64,000 nucleotides of DNA from the NCBI GenBank assembly GCA_018697195.1, contig CM031878.1, positions 41,858,514 to 41,922,513 on the forward strand. Reading direction: 5' to 3'. The translations under genes were made by a program, and so were the position numbers. Source of the DNA: Certhia americana. Its lineage: Eukaryota; Chordata; Aves; Passeriformes; Certhiidae. The notes under the pieces were generated by a model. The model saw only the letters and a program-made list of their open reading frames with translations. It did not search any database and was not told the DNA's origin. Shown one piece after another: positions 25,311 to 37,162 of the stretch; the stretch's first letter is position 1; each line of letters opens with the position of its first letter.

Positions 25311-26808
25311 TTCTTGGAAGAAGATAAATAGCCGGCCAGCACAGAAAACAAAAAAAGTAATTTTTTTTATATTCCAAGATACTGCATCAAAATAATTCAG
25401 GACAAGAAGTGACTCTGGGTTTCTCTATAACATTATTACAGACAATTTAAAACAATTTCTTAAGCTTTGGAATTAATTTTAATGTATACTGAAAATGCAA
25501 ATACATTTTGAGTACAATTTATGAATCCAGTATTTATTGGATTTTATAAAAAAACTCAAGGGGAAACATTCTCCACTAAGAACACCACAAAGATATTTTC
25601 TAGCTGCAAAGCTAAAAATAAATATCAGGATTCAGCATTATCATGACACTCAACACACCCTCTTAGGGATTACTACATAAAAATATTGAGAAATTCAGAC
25701 CTTTCTGCTCTTCCCAATTGTTTCCCAGCAAGGTTTACTTTCAGACCACTCTTCTGTGTTCAGAATGCATAATTACAGTTAATTTGCTTTTTAAGAAACT
25801 AAACCACATAAACTTGCATAAAACCACAATACAAAACTTAGATGTGGCTGCTTATCTGGGATAATAGTAACAGCACAAACCATACCACAGTCACATCCTA
25901 CAGCATTTCTTGTCTTAGGAATTATAAAAATAAGTGCCTACTATGTTTGGTTATAAAATATAATTTGTCAGTAATACTCACCCCTGCAATGCCTGCACAG
26001 CCAACATTGCTAAGAACCTAAGCTGAATTCTATTCCTTCTTGGGCATGACCAAATTATTTACTAAATTCCAGTGAGATGAAGCAGAGGGATTGTTCAGGG
26101 AAAGCTTACTGTATCAGTGTGGGAAAAGATTCAGCTTGAATCTTTTCTCTGAACACAGAGGGAGCTTGCAGAGCTGGCAACTGGAAGTTCAAAAGTGATT
26201 CCTTGTAAGAGTAAACCACTTGATGCATATTTTAGTGATCAACGAACAACTCTAGGGTAAAACAGGCTTTTGGGCTGCCTCAGAACATCCTTCAAAGAGA
26301 AAGCTTTGCTGGTCTTTTTAGACAGAAGTTACAAATACACCAATATCAAATACAATTTCAGTCCTTTTAGAATTTTTCTTTTCTTTTCACTGGGAAATAA
26401 TGTGAATTGACTAATTCTGGAACACTAAATTAAGTAAATTTTTATGTAATGTAAGGTACTGTACGGTACCTGGTCACTTTTCCTATCATAAAGATCATCA
26501 GACTTCTGTAAGCTCTTCTGTTTTCTGACTAAGCATAGTGAATGTTACTTACACTGGTGTCTAGTTTAGAAGCACTAAGAAATAGACAAAGATATTGCAA
26601 AACAATTTTGGTGATACGAAGCATGCTACTAGTATACAAGAATAATTTCACTATTTCAGGGGATGGTCAAGACACCCTTACCTTGGTAAGGTGTCACAGT
26701 ATGTTTTGCAGCACTTATGTCACGTGAGTATTGGTCCTTTCAGAAACCCTTCTTGTTTTATAGTCTCATTTGGTTAAAAAAAGCTGTTTACAATGAACAT
26801 ATAGTAAC

Positions 26809-26912
26809 TAAAAACAAACAAACAAACAACAACAACAACAACAAAAAAACCCAAACACCCCCCCCCCAAAAAAAAACCCAAAAAAACCCCAACCCCACCC
26901 AACCAAAACCAA
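26809..26912 (+). repeat. A/C-only tract (AAAC)n-(AAC)n-C-rich
   Basis: About 100 bases with almost no G or T on the plus strand: AAAC repeats, then AAC repeats, then C runs up to 9-11 long separated by A runs. The minus strand, which is the sense strand of CDC42SE2, is G/T-rich with several G runs. Confidence 0.9.
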
Positions 26913-27139
26913 GGAATACAGAATTAGTATCATCCGTTTAAAAATCAAGCTAGAATAGATTTTTAGCTTAACACCCAAGATGAGCTGCCTTCAAAAAAAA
27001 TCATGCTGCTGATACACATGCCCCATAGAAATGACTAATAAACATCCAAGAGTATCTTGGAAGTCAGCAGGATCCCAGGGAAGCACCAAGGATTATACCC
27101 TGGCAGTTGGGTTTTGCTGTAATTCAGCAGATTATCCCA

Positions 27140-27330
27140 AAACACATAAAAAAGAACCCAAAGGAAACAAAAAATCCCACCAACTAACCAACAACAAGAA
27201 AACCCCAACAACACAAAACCCAAAAATACCACTACCACAAACAAAACCCCAGCCAAACCCCCCCCAAAAGCAACAAAAAACCCCAACCAACCAAAACAGA
27301 CCAAAACAAATCAACTAAACACCAAAATCC
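27140..27330 (+). repeat. Second A/C-rich low-complexity tract
   Basis: About 190 bases of nearly pure A and C, beginning about 230 bp after the first tract. It has CCCC, CCCCCCCC and AACC units. The predicted frames on both strands (Gln/Pro/Asn-rich on plus, Gly/Val/Phe-rich on minus) are composition artefacts. Confidence 0.9.
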
Positions 27331-30300
27331 AACCCACAATGCAACAAATATTTTCACAAATCAGAAAAAAGTCTTTGCTATGTAGAAGAGCCTGAAGTTT
27401 ACAGCCTGAAGAAATCCCCACAGCATTCAGCTCTTTAACCACTAAATTAGCTAACACAAACCTATCGTCATGCCCCTGTCAGTTTTTTGTCAGGTTTTAA
27501 TCTAGGTGTATATGTATGAAAAGGTGTAAACTTCCTTCATTATCTTCTCTGTGTAGAAACATTAATTGCAGAAACAACGAAAATGCTGGCCTGAATTTAT
27601 AACTTTATTCCTGAATTTAAACGAGCAGCTGAATCTCAGTGATGTGAGATGCTTGGCACATGCATTTTGCTTCTTCAGGGGTAGGACCAGGCAAAGAGGC
27701 CTCAATTGCATTGTTTCTAGTCTTCCAGCAGTCAGTTTAATCCATGCTTTCATCACAAACACCTTTTAAAGGTTTTAAAATAGTTATTAAAAGCAATAAT
27801 TAAGTAGCTCACACACAAATCTTGTTTCATTATTCCCTGAAGTACACACATTGCAGCTTTTTTCCTTCCCCTTCTCAAATTTTCGTTTCTTTGCATTATG
27901 AACCCAAAAGTAATTTTCAAAGTTTAGTTCTGATGTTAAAAAGAGGAAACATGTATTTGATATTCTTCCATGGAGAGGAAAAGGCCTGTAAGCTCTTTTG
28001 CCTGCCACTCTGTGGATCAGCATGCCTATTCTTGTATTGGCATTTTTCCACTCTTCACAAGTTCAGCAATGTCAAGCTGCTGCCAGAAATGCAAGCAATC
28101 CAGTTTGCTGCATATGTGCATGTGCACGTATGTGCGTGTGCATTTACATATCCCAGCAGCTCTTGCTGGAATTTCGCCTGGCAGGATTTATTCTCCCATT
28201 TTAACAGTAATCCATTATTTGACCACCATCTGAAAGCCTAGGAATTAAATGGGGTTTTAGTAACTGCAGTACAACAAGCTGTATTTTAAAGTAATATTTG
28301 TTCCAAACAGAGTTAAATAGGATGTGTCCTATATAGATTTTACTCTAGTCTTTCACGTAATCTACTTGAAGTGGACTTTAGCTTGTAAGCCACCTACATT
28401 TGGAGTACATATCATAAAAGTAATTTTCTTACATAAGTAATACACTCCATTGATAGACACCTCCAATTCCCAATTGATCATAGGCATACGTGCTTCCTTT
28501 AGGCAATTTAATCTGCAAAAGCATCAGCTTTTCAGTTCACAAAGTAAAAAAAAAGAACCCCAAAAGATAAATTTTATGCAAATACACATAATGAGGTAAA
28601 GATTAATAACTACATTTTATGCAACTGTCTTTCTTAAAATTGATTGTGGTATCACCTCTAAAGTTCTATAATTCTGGTGTAATATCCAATTAACATCTAG
28701 TCATAAATTCTATTGGAAGTATTTTCTTCCATTTTATTCAAATTAGATTAATTTTTCATGTCATCCTCTATGTCCCAATTTTTCTGCTCTTTCCTATTTT
28801 AGGGTCACAGGTTCTGAAGCCACTAATGGACCACCACGAAGCTCTCCAAATAACCTGCCTGACATCTTCCAGCTGTAAAACAAGAATTGCAATGTAGAAT
28901 CTTCAAATGAGTCAATCCTGAACTGCAAGAAAACAGAACTGAGCATCAGTGACAGAACTGGAGGGTTCCAGCAAAGGTGAGACTTGAAGCTACTTGGAGG
29001 TGAGGCCAGAATAAAAGAATGCTACATTTCCAGAGCATTAACCTACACTCCGCATGACACACTGCCCACCAGAAATGTTTTTACTTTTTAAGTAAGTACA
29101 ATACTTTCAAAGGTCACAATTTCTTTTAGAAAACGTGAAATACAAAGCTCTGTGTTACACCACATCCCATTCAGGGAGGTGGATGTAATCCAGAGGGAAT
29201 GCAAACACTGATAAGCAACAAACAACAACTATTTCCTCCTACTGTGATGAGATGAGCTCTGTACATCTGGTCCAGAGATGGAAAACTCCAGCTGGCTGAG
29301 CAGTAGAGCATGAAAAGCCATCCTATGTCAGCAAAGAAAGGCTAGTCCAGACAAACTTAGAAAGACAAGTCACAATTTAGTCTCAATTAATTTCTCAATC
29401 TCTGGAAATAAGGCAGCCACATACCAACTTGAAAACTATCTTGTGCAGATTAGAAACAAATAAATCGTAATGTAGTCTTGCCAAAGATAAGAAAAATTAA
29501 AACAGTCTGATTTGAGAGCATCCTAGTACCAAAACTGATGAACTATAAAGTAGGTAGTCCTTTATGATACACTATCAAGAGAACATCAAGGATGGTTATG
29601 TTCACCCTGAAGAAGTTATACCACAAGCCAGAGAAAAGGAATTATTAATACCCTGTCCATGCTAAAGACAACATATTATAAACCCAGACTATTTTCTAAG
29701 CCTGAATGAGCTAAATTTACAATTGCAGCAAGAGAGATAATGTAGTTTAACTATTTAAAAAAATTCAACGGAGCCTCATCCCTTCTGATGTCAAGTCACT
29801 TTCAGAACATGACATACTAACAAATCACTCAATGTTACACATTTATTTGAGAGAGTAAACACAAAGAGAGATGGTATCTTTCCTTGGCTACAGTTAGCTA
29901 TAGCTCTCTTAAGGATACATCCAAGTAACTACAAAAAACTCTCTAAAATTATTTGACAAACAAAAAATACCCAATGGATTCAGAGAGTCATCACTTCCCT
30001 GAATCTGCATCTGACTGCAGTTGACAGCTTCAGCTTTTCTGCCCTGCCTCCACTCTTCTATTCTCCTCACTCCAGAGAATATCCTCCTGTGGCAGGATAT
30101 TAACCTAGAATTACAGAAGTCAGCATTTTAGAGTGAACAGCTAAGCCACTTTGAAGACAAAAGCAAGAAAATAATTGCAAGTGATTACGTATTAAAAGTG
30201 TGTGGCTTAATGGATACTTAATAAATTCAGGATCTTTGAGAATAGTGAAGAAATGGAGTTATTGCAAGAAAATGGCAACTTTGGTATTGTGCATATGTCA

Positions 30301-33300
30301 TGCATAAGTAAGTGTCATGACAGGAACTGCAAAACCAGAGGTTTGAGGAACAGTCTGAAAAAGGAAAACTTTCAGCCTTGTGAAATGCTAATGTTGGGAA
30401 TCAAAAGTGCAAGAGCACGCTAAGATCTTTAAACTAGCAATTTAAAAATACCTATTTTTTGAGTTGCATATTGGTCTCAAGAATTATCACCAACAGAATA
30501 TCTGAGATCCACTCCAGAAAAGTTACAATAAAAAAAACAGTAGAGATCAGCAGAGGAAGCTTCTAGTCTCAATACTCCCTTTCATATCAAAAACTGTTAA
30601 AGCCAAAAGGCTGAACACTTAGCTTCAGGGCAATGACTGACTTCTCTATTCACTAATACAAAGCAAGCATACTTCCAAATAGTGTTGGTGAAAGTGCACA
30701 TCTCTCAGGCTGTGTCCAGATCACCCCTGCCTGTAGCTCTTGGCAAGTAGAAATGCCCCTAAATCTTCATGCTTCCCCATCCTCCCCGCTCTGACATAAA
30801 AAGCAGAATGGGATAAAACAGCTGAACTGACAAACATTAGAACTAAGGCATACCAAAAATACCAGGGGGCTTTATAGCTTCAAGTTCCATTAGAGAAAGT
30901 TACAGAAAAATTACAAAAATTGCATTGCATTGTAAATGCTTTAGCACAGTCTCCAATGGTATTTGCAAACTATTAACTTTTGCTAGGCAGCATCAACTAA
31001 TTCTTGTGGAAGCTCCTTTCGTCAGTGACTCATACCAGGGTTTTACTCTTGAAAATATCTTCCCACTAAAAAAAACCTGGAGATTTAAGAGAAAGAAGAA
31101 ACTAGAAATTCAAGGGCTCTAGCACTGGTGTCCAGATCATCAAATAGCTCAATCTACTTCCCGCCCATGTTTAAGTGGAAAGCCTGAGCTCTGTGGAGCC
31201 TGCAGATACTAAAAGCATATTACATCCTTCTTCAAGTATGTTGATAATGGCAAGACACTCTCATCAACAGAAATTCTTGTTTCCAACGTCCTCCAAAGAG
31301 CAATTTTCCATGTCATCAAATTGTATTGTATTAAGCAAATAGCATCAATGCAGCTAATGAAGGGCTAAAAACTTCAGACATAACAAAGGAACATAAAATA
31401 TTCAGGGAATTTTCATTCAGGTATTTATACATAAACACAAAATGCTTCCTTTTTTTTCTTTGTAAACACTTTAATACTTGAACATCACAAAAAATATCTT
31501 AAGATGTGTGGTGACTAATATAAACATAAAAGAAAAACCTAGAGCAGCTCTATCTATGAAAGTAATACAAGCAGATCAGGTTTTATAAATAAAAGCCAAG
31601 CATTTTGCTGCTTATTTGATTCTGCCCCCTTTGATAAGGTGTTCCCTCAAGCTACTTCTAACAACAGCACTGAATGGGAAAAAGAAAGAATTTCAAGCAT
31701 CTAAACTGGCAGCTCAAAACATAAGCACCCAAGTCAGGAGGGCAACTGAAATCTGAGGGCTCTCTGAAGTGGTCATCTTTTACATGAGTCTTTCATAGGC
31801 TTACTGCATGCAGTAGACATTAAATTTAAGAAGAGAGCCTGAGTTTCAGGTATTTTAAGCAGGACGCTGCACTTGTACAGAACTGTTGTACTGAACACGG
31901 AGCCTCAACCAGTACTTCTTCAAGTAGCAAGGTGGTATGTGTGCCTGCTGGGGGGGGGATGTGTGATCTATTCTGCAGTTGTAAAGCACAATGAATGTTT
32001 AATTCTCCTTTTTAAGAGCTGCACAAATTGCAGTGTTAGATGTATCCTTAGCTGTAGCTGTGACTCCTCCAGAAAGGAAACGAGAGCTGACAATATCCAC
32101 CCATGGACAATTTCCTTAAGTAACCAGGGTTAAGATCATTTATGTCTTCTGAAGCACCCACTCTTCAGTTATACAGCAGTATGTCCAGGGTTTTTCCTGC
32201 CTCTCTTTTAAGATTGACCTCTCCACTCTAAATAGCTACCTGTCGATCCTCTTTTATACATCAAAAGAGACGCTAAACATTCACTTTCGAAACCACTTTA
32301 AACATTTATGGCATAGCATGCAACAAAACTCCAATAGCCCCTTGACAAAACACAAAATGGAAATCATCTATACAAGAGACAAGCAACAAAACAGCTACAG
32401 ATTAACTAGGAAAGGAAGCATAGAGTTAGAAGTAAGAGAGCAGAGTTTATTCTTTCATAGCAGAGCAGTAATTGCAAGGCCAAAGCAAACTGAAAAGCTC
32501 GGCTGTACTGAGCTTCAGCCCAAATCAGGTGGGAGTGCACCAGATCATGGCCAAAGGCTTCTCAGACCAAAAATTAACTTTGCAAGTTAAAAATGGACAG
32601 ACCAGGAAGAAAGCAGTATAGGAAAATAACAGATTCCTGGTGTAGGCGACAAGCTTAGCCTAAGAAAGAAACTATGGACACTTTCTCTGAAAACCTGCAA
32701 GATTTCTTCACTTCTGTTATCAAGTAATGCATATGGTAGTGGGAATTTGGCAGAGTTTAGTGAAACATAGCAGAGGATGATATGATCGCACAGAGGAAGC
32801 ATGTGAAAAATGACTGATTTCGCACTGGGAAATGAAAAATCAGCTTACAGAACCTATAAAGGATAGCAGTGGGAGGTGTAAGAAAACTGGCACAATCACA
32901 GAAAGTGCTGCTTTTCCAAAACAGAGGTCAGATCGTAAGAAACTTAATTCAGACTACTTAAACCACCAAGAAAGTCTGGATGTGGTTATTAAATGATTAG
33001 TATCTCCTCCTTGGTATCACGAAAACATATGGAAGCAACTAGCTAGTTGTCTGAAGTCTTCATTGTGGTAAAATACATTATGAATAAAAAAAGCCCCTAG
33101 AGGGTGATACAGGAACACTCTCCCCATGCTTTTGTTTTGATTCTACTGTGGTAATAATCTCAGGCTACTGAGAACCATGAGGAATGTGTTTTCTTCAGCT
33201 GAATCCCTAATTAGGTTTGTTTTCTTGAATACCTGCTTTCTTCATTTTATCACAATTTCAGAGAAGCTTAAAAGACCCAGCTTCCAAAGTGTGCCCTCTG

Positions 33301-33889
33301 CGATCCTGAGTACTGCCATTTTGGACACACCAAGTGAAATATTTAGCAACCAAAGTAACATTTAGGAGAGAAAGCAGAACACTGCTTTCCAAGACAGCTG
33401 TTATATTTCACAGCAGCAGGGTGCATCCAGTCAGCACTGACAAAAGACTAAAAGCTGTGTCAAGATACATTTCACTAAAAGATGATGGTAATATTTGAAT
33501 ACTGTCTTTGATTTAAGGAACCTCAAAGAACACTAGTATATAATTGCAACGTTATTACTTTTCTGCTCTGGGGTATGCTATTAGAGAAGTAATGGCAGTG
33601 AAATTCACAAAGAATTGTGTTCTTATTGTTCTTCTATAAAACTGACTGAAAGGACTTGTGCATGCACTGTTCTCATGCTAAGTGCACTACAGCTGAAAAG
33701 AATAAAGATGCTGTATTTGGCCATTTCAAATATAGCATGCTAGAATTTTGCCAGCAGAAAGCAAAAACAATTCTGGCATCCTGGATTTCAAGAAAGCAGG
33801 AAACTCCTTGGATCAATGAATACTAAAAATAACACAGAAACATGCAACTATTAAGACTTTATTTCCCCCTCTAGCAAAGAGGGTTAATA

Positions 33890-34446
33890 TTTATGTCACC
33901 ATCCATGACATTAAAGGTGCCTCAGATATCAGCATCTGACAAGGACGATGAGAAAAAAAATAATTTCAGACTATGCCCCCTGGCAGAAGGAGGGGGGAAA
34001 CACAGGGTACAATGGAAGCATGTCACTACTGCTTGTGGTGACAGGCAAGCTCCCTCCCAGGCTGCCTCACCTTCCCAAGTGCCATTACACAACAGGCAGG
34101 AGGCTCTGGAATGGTTGGACAGACAACTGATGATGTGGACAAGGTTTTGGTGCTGTGCTCATCCTCCTTTCCCTGCAGAACAGTGAGAGGACCCAAGGGA
34201 ATACATTAAGATGTGTCAGGGAAAGTGTGGGATGGATACAGGAAAAGATTGTTCACCAGAGGGTGGTTGGGCACTGGAACAGGCTCCCCCGGGAAGTGGT
34301 CACAGCACCAGCCTGAGAGAGCTCAAGAAGCATTTGAACAATGCTCCTGACCACACAGAGTGAATTTTGGGGCTGTCCTGCACAGGGCCAGGAGTTGGAC
34401 TCTGTGATCATTTTGGGTTGCTTGAGACTCAGGATATTCTATAATA
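33890..34446 (+). mobile_element. CR1 LINE with ORF1-region and 3' end joined
   Basis: The right half, 34181-34446, is a textbook avian CR1 3' end in plus orientation: GAGAGGACCCAAGGGAAT, TTGGGCACTGGAACAGGCTC, CAGGGCCAGGAGTTGGACTC and the terminal GATATTCTATAATA. The left half, about 33960-34140, resembles the region preceding or starting CR1 ORF1 (CTTCCCAAGTGCCATTACAC, ACAACAGGCAGGAGGCTCTG; peptide PSQVPLHNR). The reverse-transcriptase region that should lie between them, several kilobases, is absent. This is either one internally deleted element or two insertions. The copy is antisense to CDC42SE2. Confidence 0.8.
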
Positions 34447-35971
34447 AAGATAAATTTAAAAACAGAAGGAACATTTTAAACATTGATCAGAACAAGCAGC
34501 AAATTAACCTTCTGCTTTCAAGAACTATTTTGAGAGGCTGGTGGTTGGTGCTGCTACAAGACCCTATTAGTCCTTCCACAGAAGGCACTGAGCATGTTAA
34601 TGGCTGAACATGAAATCATTGGGACACTGTTAGGCAGGCCATGAAAAGAGTGAGGCTGGGCAGATTAAGCATTTCTCCTTAGAAACTGGACTCAACTGAC
34701 AAGTTGAATGCACAGACATAACATGTATCCAAGTCTGCATGTTTCACTTAGTTTATGATACAATGGGGAAATATGTGACAGTATTTTGGGATTAAAAACT
34801 AGCATTTTTTCTAAGTCTCTCCAACATGCAATCATACAACACCTGCAGAGACTGGGAAAACTGCTTCCTTATCACTTGTCTCATTTATCAGTCTGCCTCA
34901 GATTACAGTACATGCTTTGCTATTTGTCAGAAATGGAAAACATTCCTGTACTTACTAAGAGGTATAAGTGTCTGATTAAACACTCCACTTAGTGCAACCG
35001 AGCATGGCAGAACAATGGATGTACAATACAACACAGCAAAATGAGATGAGCAACTGCAGGGAAGGACAGCTAAGGACCTTTCCTCAAGCATGCCAAGAAA
35101 GATACACATCTCTTTTCTCTGAGACATATCCTGAAGAATTTTGGCACTTTGTAACATGCAAGTGTTACGCTTTCCTACAGCATTTGATAAGCACATATCA
35201 GAAACCAAGTTAGTGCTCGACAACGTGCTATTAGTACCTTAAACACAAGGATGGTTTTAATTAGCAAACCAATGGAGACCACTGTATCAGCAGAAATACA
35301 GCAGGTTGCTTCCCTTTCCTCCACTTTCCATGTACAATCCACACCTGGTTCATGAATCATTACAAAGACCACTGTATTAACATATGTGGATTTCCTGGGC
35401 AGTAACAGATCACCGAACTGGAGCCAAGATTTTGTAAGGACTGAGCCTCGGGATTCTCAAAAACAATCAGAAAATGCCATTTTTCTATCTGAAATATTTT
35501 GAACTATCACATCTTACTCAAATATATGCTCAAAAAATGAGACAAATAACTTTGCCTCTATACAGTTCCAGCTAGCATTTTAAATGATTGCATATATTCA
35601 AGGAAGACAGAAGGCTCACAGCTTCCCATGCTCAGAGCTCATCTCCCACAGCTCTGCTTGTCTAAGATTGAGATCAAGTTGCACTCATTAGTTCAAAATG
35701 TCAATGGTCACACTTCAATATTTGCATGCCATCAGTCTGGCATTCAGGCTTTGTGCAACAACAATGCTTAATGTGAGGCAATTTTTTCCAATCCTTTGGT
35801 TTCCCTAAAGCCAAATATTAGCAGCCGAAAACATTAATGTGAGGTTTCTTTATTCACTCTGGGTTTCCCTTGGTTACTGTAATACTACCAGTAGTAACTG
35901 TTTGTGGGGTTTTTTTAAAACATATTTGTAACACTACTATATGACCATTGTCATTTCTATATCATTCTATA

Positions 35972-36529
35972 TCTAGAATGACAGCTTACATCCTCATCCA
36001 TTTAGCTTGATCTGGATGTCACACCACACAATGATCTTTCTCACAGTCCTAACCATATTCCTGATTAATTCCACCCTCAAGAAGGCAGAATTTCTTCCAA
36101 CAGCACCGGACTCAGAAACATACTCTAAAGGTACTTAAAAATATATGAAAACAAAGAATATTTCTGTATCTTCTGTTTTTCTAACATATGCTTTGAATTT
36201 TCCTTTTATCTAACTGTTTGCTATGCACTTTTTCACACAACAGCCATTTTAAATTCTATTAAAAGAAAAATATTTATAATATGAGTGCTTCCCTTTACTC
36301 TTCTAAGATTTAATCCAAAAATTGACTAAACAGTTAGAGATTAAATCATTTTTTAAATTAAGATGGTGAGGAACTGGATTTCACTTTGGACTTTTTAATG
36401 CAACCATTTCCTTCTACCATCCTTGTCTAGCCACACCCCAAGGCAGGCCTTAAGTCATACAGAAGTGAGGACATTTACACATCTCCACTAAGAAGTTATT
36501 TACTCTAGAATGACAGCTTACATCCTCAT
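35972..36529. repeat. 26-bp direct repeat pair bracketing about 0.5 kb
   Basis: An identical 26-mer starting TCTAGAATGACAGCTTAC occurs at 35972-35997 and at 36504-36529, with unrelated sequence outside both copies. The first copy is also part of a small ATTCTA/TAGAAT hairpin. The 506 bp between the copies show no recognised transposon. The pair lies in the intron just after the start-codon exon (gene sense). Confidence 0.85.
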
Positions 36530-36719
36530 TACCCTTTTCCCTTCCCCTCCTTTTTAATTCCAACAAATACAGGCTCTTTTCAAAGACTTTGGATAGATTT
36601 GGTCTCAAGGACAGGAAAGTGAAAGCAGTTTAGAAGAGGCTTTTTTTGATCCCCATCAAGGCAGGAGGTCAATTAATTGCTTAATTCTCATCAAGCTTGG
36701 CCAAACAGCCCTAATCTAA

Positions 36720-36748
36720 AAAAAAAAAAACAAAAAACAAAAAACATA
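36720..36748. repeat. Poly(A)/CAAAAAA run
   Basis: A run of A with C interruptions on the plus strand, about 95 bp from the donor site of the start-codon exon. On the transcribed RNA it is poly(U)-like. Confidence 0.85.
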
Positions 36749-36842
36749 AGAAAACTAAAAAATGTGAAAAGTTTAGTATAAAAAACTATACTCTATAACT
36801 TCTATATATAAAAAAGAAAATAGTGACAATATTCATACTTAC

Positions 36843-36896
36843 AGGCTGAGGCTGCTCTGCAATACAGCAGTTGAAACACAACCAAAACTCACTCAT
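36843..36896 (-). CDS. CDC42SE2: CDC42SE2 coding exon 1 (residues 1-18)
   Basis: CDC42SE2 is a small adaptor that binds GTP-loaded CDC42 and acts at the plasma membrane and in actin-dependent processes such as the T-cell synapse (family knowledge). This exon encodes the N-terminus MSEFWLCFNCCIAEQPQP. Cys10-Cys11 is the pair known in this family as palmitoylated and needed for membrane targeting; both are present. The ATG at 36896-36894 has A at -3 and A at +4, a reasonable Kozak context. The exon ends on a complete codon at 36843, followed by donor GTAAGTATG. The next exon resumes with Lys19, so the junction is phase 0. The exon continues upstream as 5' UTR. Confidence 0.97.
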
Positions 36897-37162
36897 TGTT
36901 TACAGTCTGAAGTGGGAACACGGATCAAAAGCAGGACTCAACCTTTTTAAGTCTGTCTGCAGGTAGTTTTTTAAACAGGTTTATTTTTAATGGCTCCAAT
37001 GTGAAAATCTTCTTTTCTGTTGAGCTCTTCTCCAAAGACAAGTCAGTCCCAGGACAAAGAACTTGAAGGCATAAAGTTATTTTAGAGTCTTCTTCCAGAA
37101 GGTTGGTCCCAGCACCAGAGAAATTTTACGTATGCTTCTTTGGTCCCTAGCGTTACGTGAAC
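36897..37162 (-). other. CDC42SE2: CDC42SE2 5' UTR part of the start-codon exon
   Basis: Upstream of the ATG on the minus strand, 266 nt lead back to a clear acceptor TTCTGTTTTCAG at 37163. The first bases (GTTCACGTAACGCTAGGG) contain several CpGs, unusual for this AT-rich intronic setting and consistent with an exonic, constrained leader. A second possible acceptor (TTCCCACTTCAG) ends at 36907 and would give a leader of only about 10 nt from this exon. I cannot tell from sequence which is used, but the longer form has the better exon-like composition. Confidence 0.75.
37043..37072 (-). promoter_or_regulatory. Upstream ORF in the CDC42SE2 leader
   Basis: The only ATG in the 5' UTR part of this exon opens a 9-codon frame (MPSSSLSWD, then TGA) that closes 146 nt before the main start. 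Its context is weak (T at -3, C at +4), while the main ATG has A at -3. Leaky scanning or reinitiation should therefore still deliver ribosomes to the main ORF, with the uORF damping translation modestly. Use of the internal acceptor at 36907 would remove it. Confidence 0.55.

Larger units (their letters stand above)
10131..36842 (-). other. Large CDC42SE2 intron between coding exons 1 and 2
   Basis: This 26.7-kb intron is bounded by donor GTAAGTATG at 36842 and acceptor CCTTTCAG at 10131. Outside the separately listed elements (CR1 copies, solo LTR, A/C tracts, short repeats, decayed coding-like stretch) it is unremarkable AT-rich sequence with homopolymer runs, for example poly(A) at 14602-14636 and 18873-18889 and an AATC repeat at 11559-11577. 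In 10131-13590, 14110-19716, 20013-24633, 25311-26808 and 27331-33889 I see no exon, RNA gene or identifiable transposon. Confidence 0.85.
3090..37162 (-). other. CDC42SE2: CDC42SE2 gene, visible part (start-codon exon to poly(A) site)
   Basis: Three short conserved blocks on the minus strand join in frame into one 84-residue protein recognised as CDC42SE2/SPEC2. Seen directly: start at 36896, GT-AG introns 36842-10131 and 10028-5489, all in phase 0, and stop TAA at 5392-5390. The summed codons (18+34+32) equal the usual length of the family. Inferred: an extra intron in the 3' UTR (5370-4946) and a terminal exon ending near 3090. The 5' end is open: the acceptor at 37163 shows that at least one further upstream exon exists, so the promoter is not in the described span. 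Four CR1 or LTR insertions sit in the introns and none interrupts an exon. Confidence 0.95.

Noticed and set aside
27031..27318. Overlapping ORFs on both strands with Pro/Gln/Asn-rich or Gly/Val/Phe-rich products
   Set aside because: They are direct translations of the A/C-only tract and have no coding meaning.
27822..28241. 139-codon plus-strand ORF, the longest in the window
   Set aside because: Several frames on both strands are open here, and the peptide is Cys/His/Phe-rich without a recognisable motif. No start context or splice structure supports it.
33893..34186. 97-codon plus-strand ORF considered as a host exon
   Set aside because: Its second half (PSQVPLHNR…) matches what I recall of the CR1 ORF1 region, so it belongs to the transposon.
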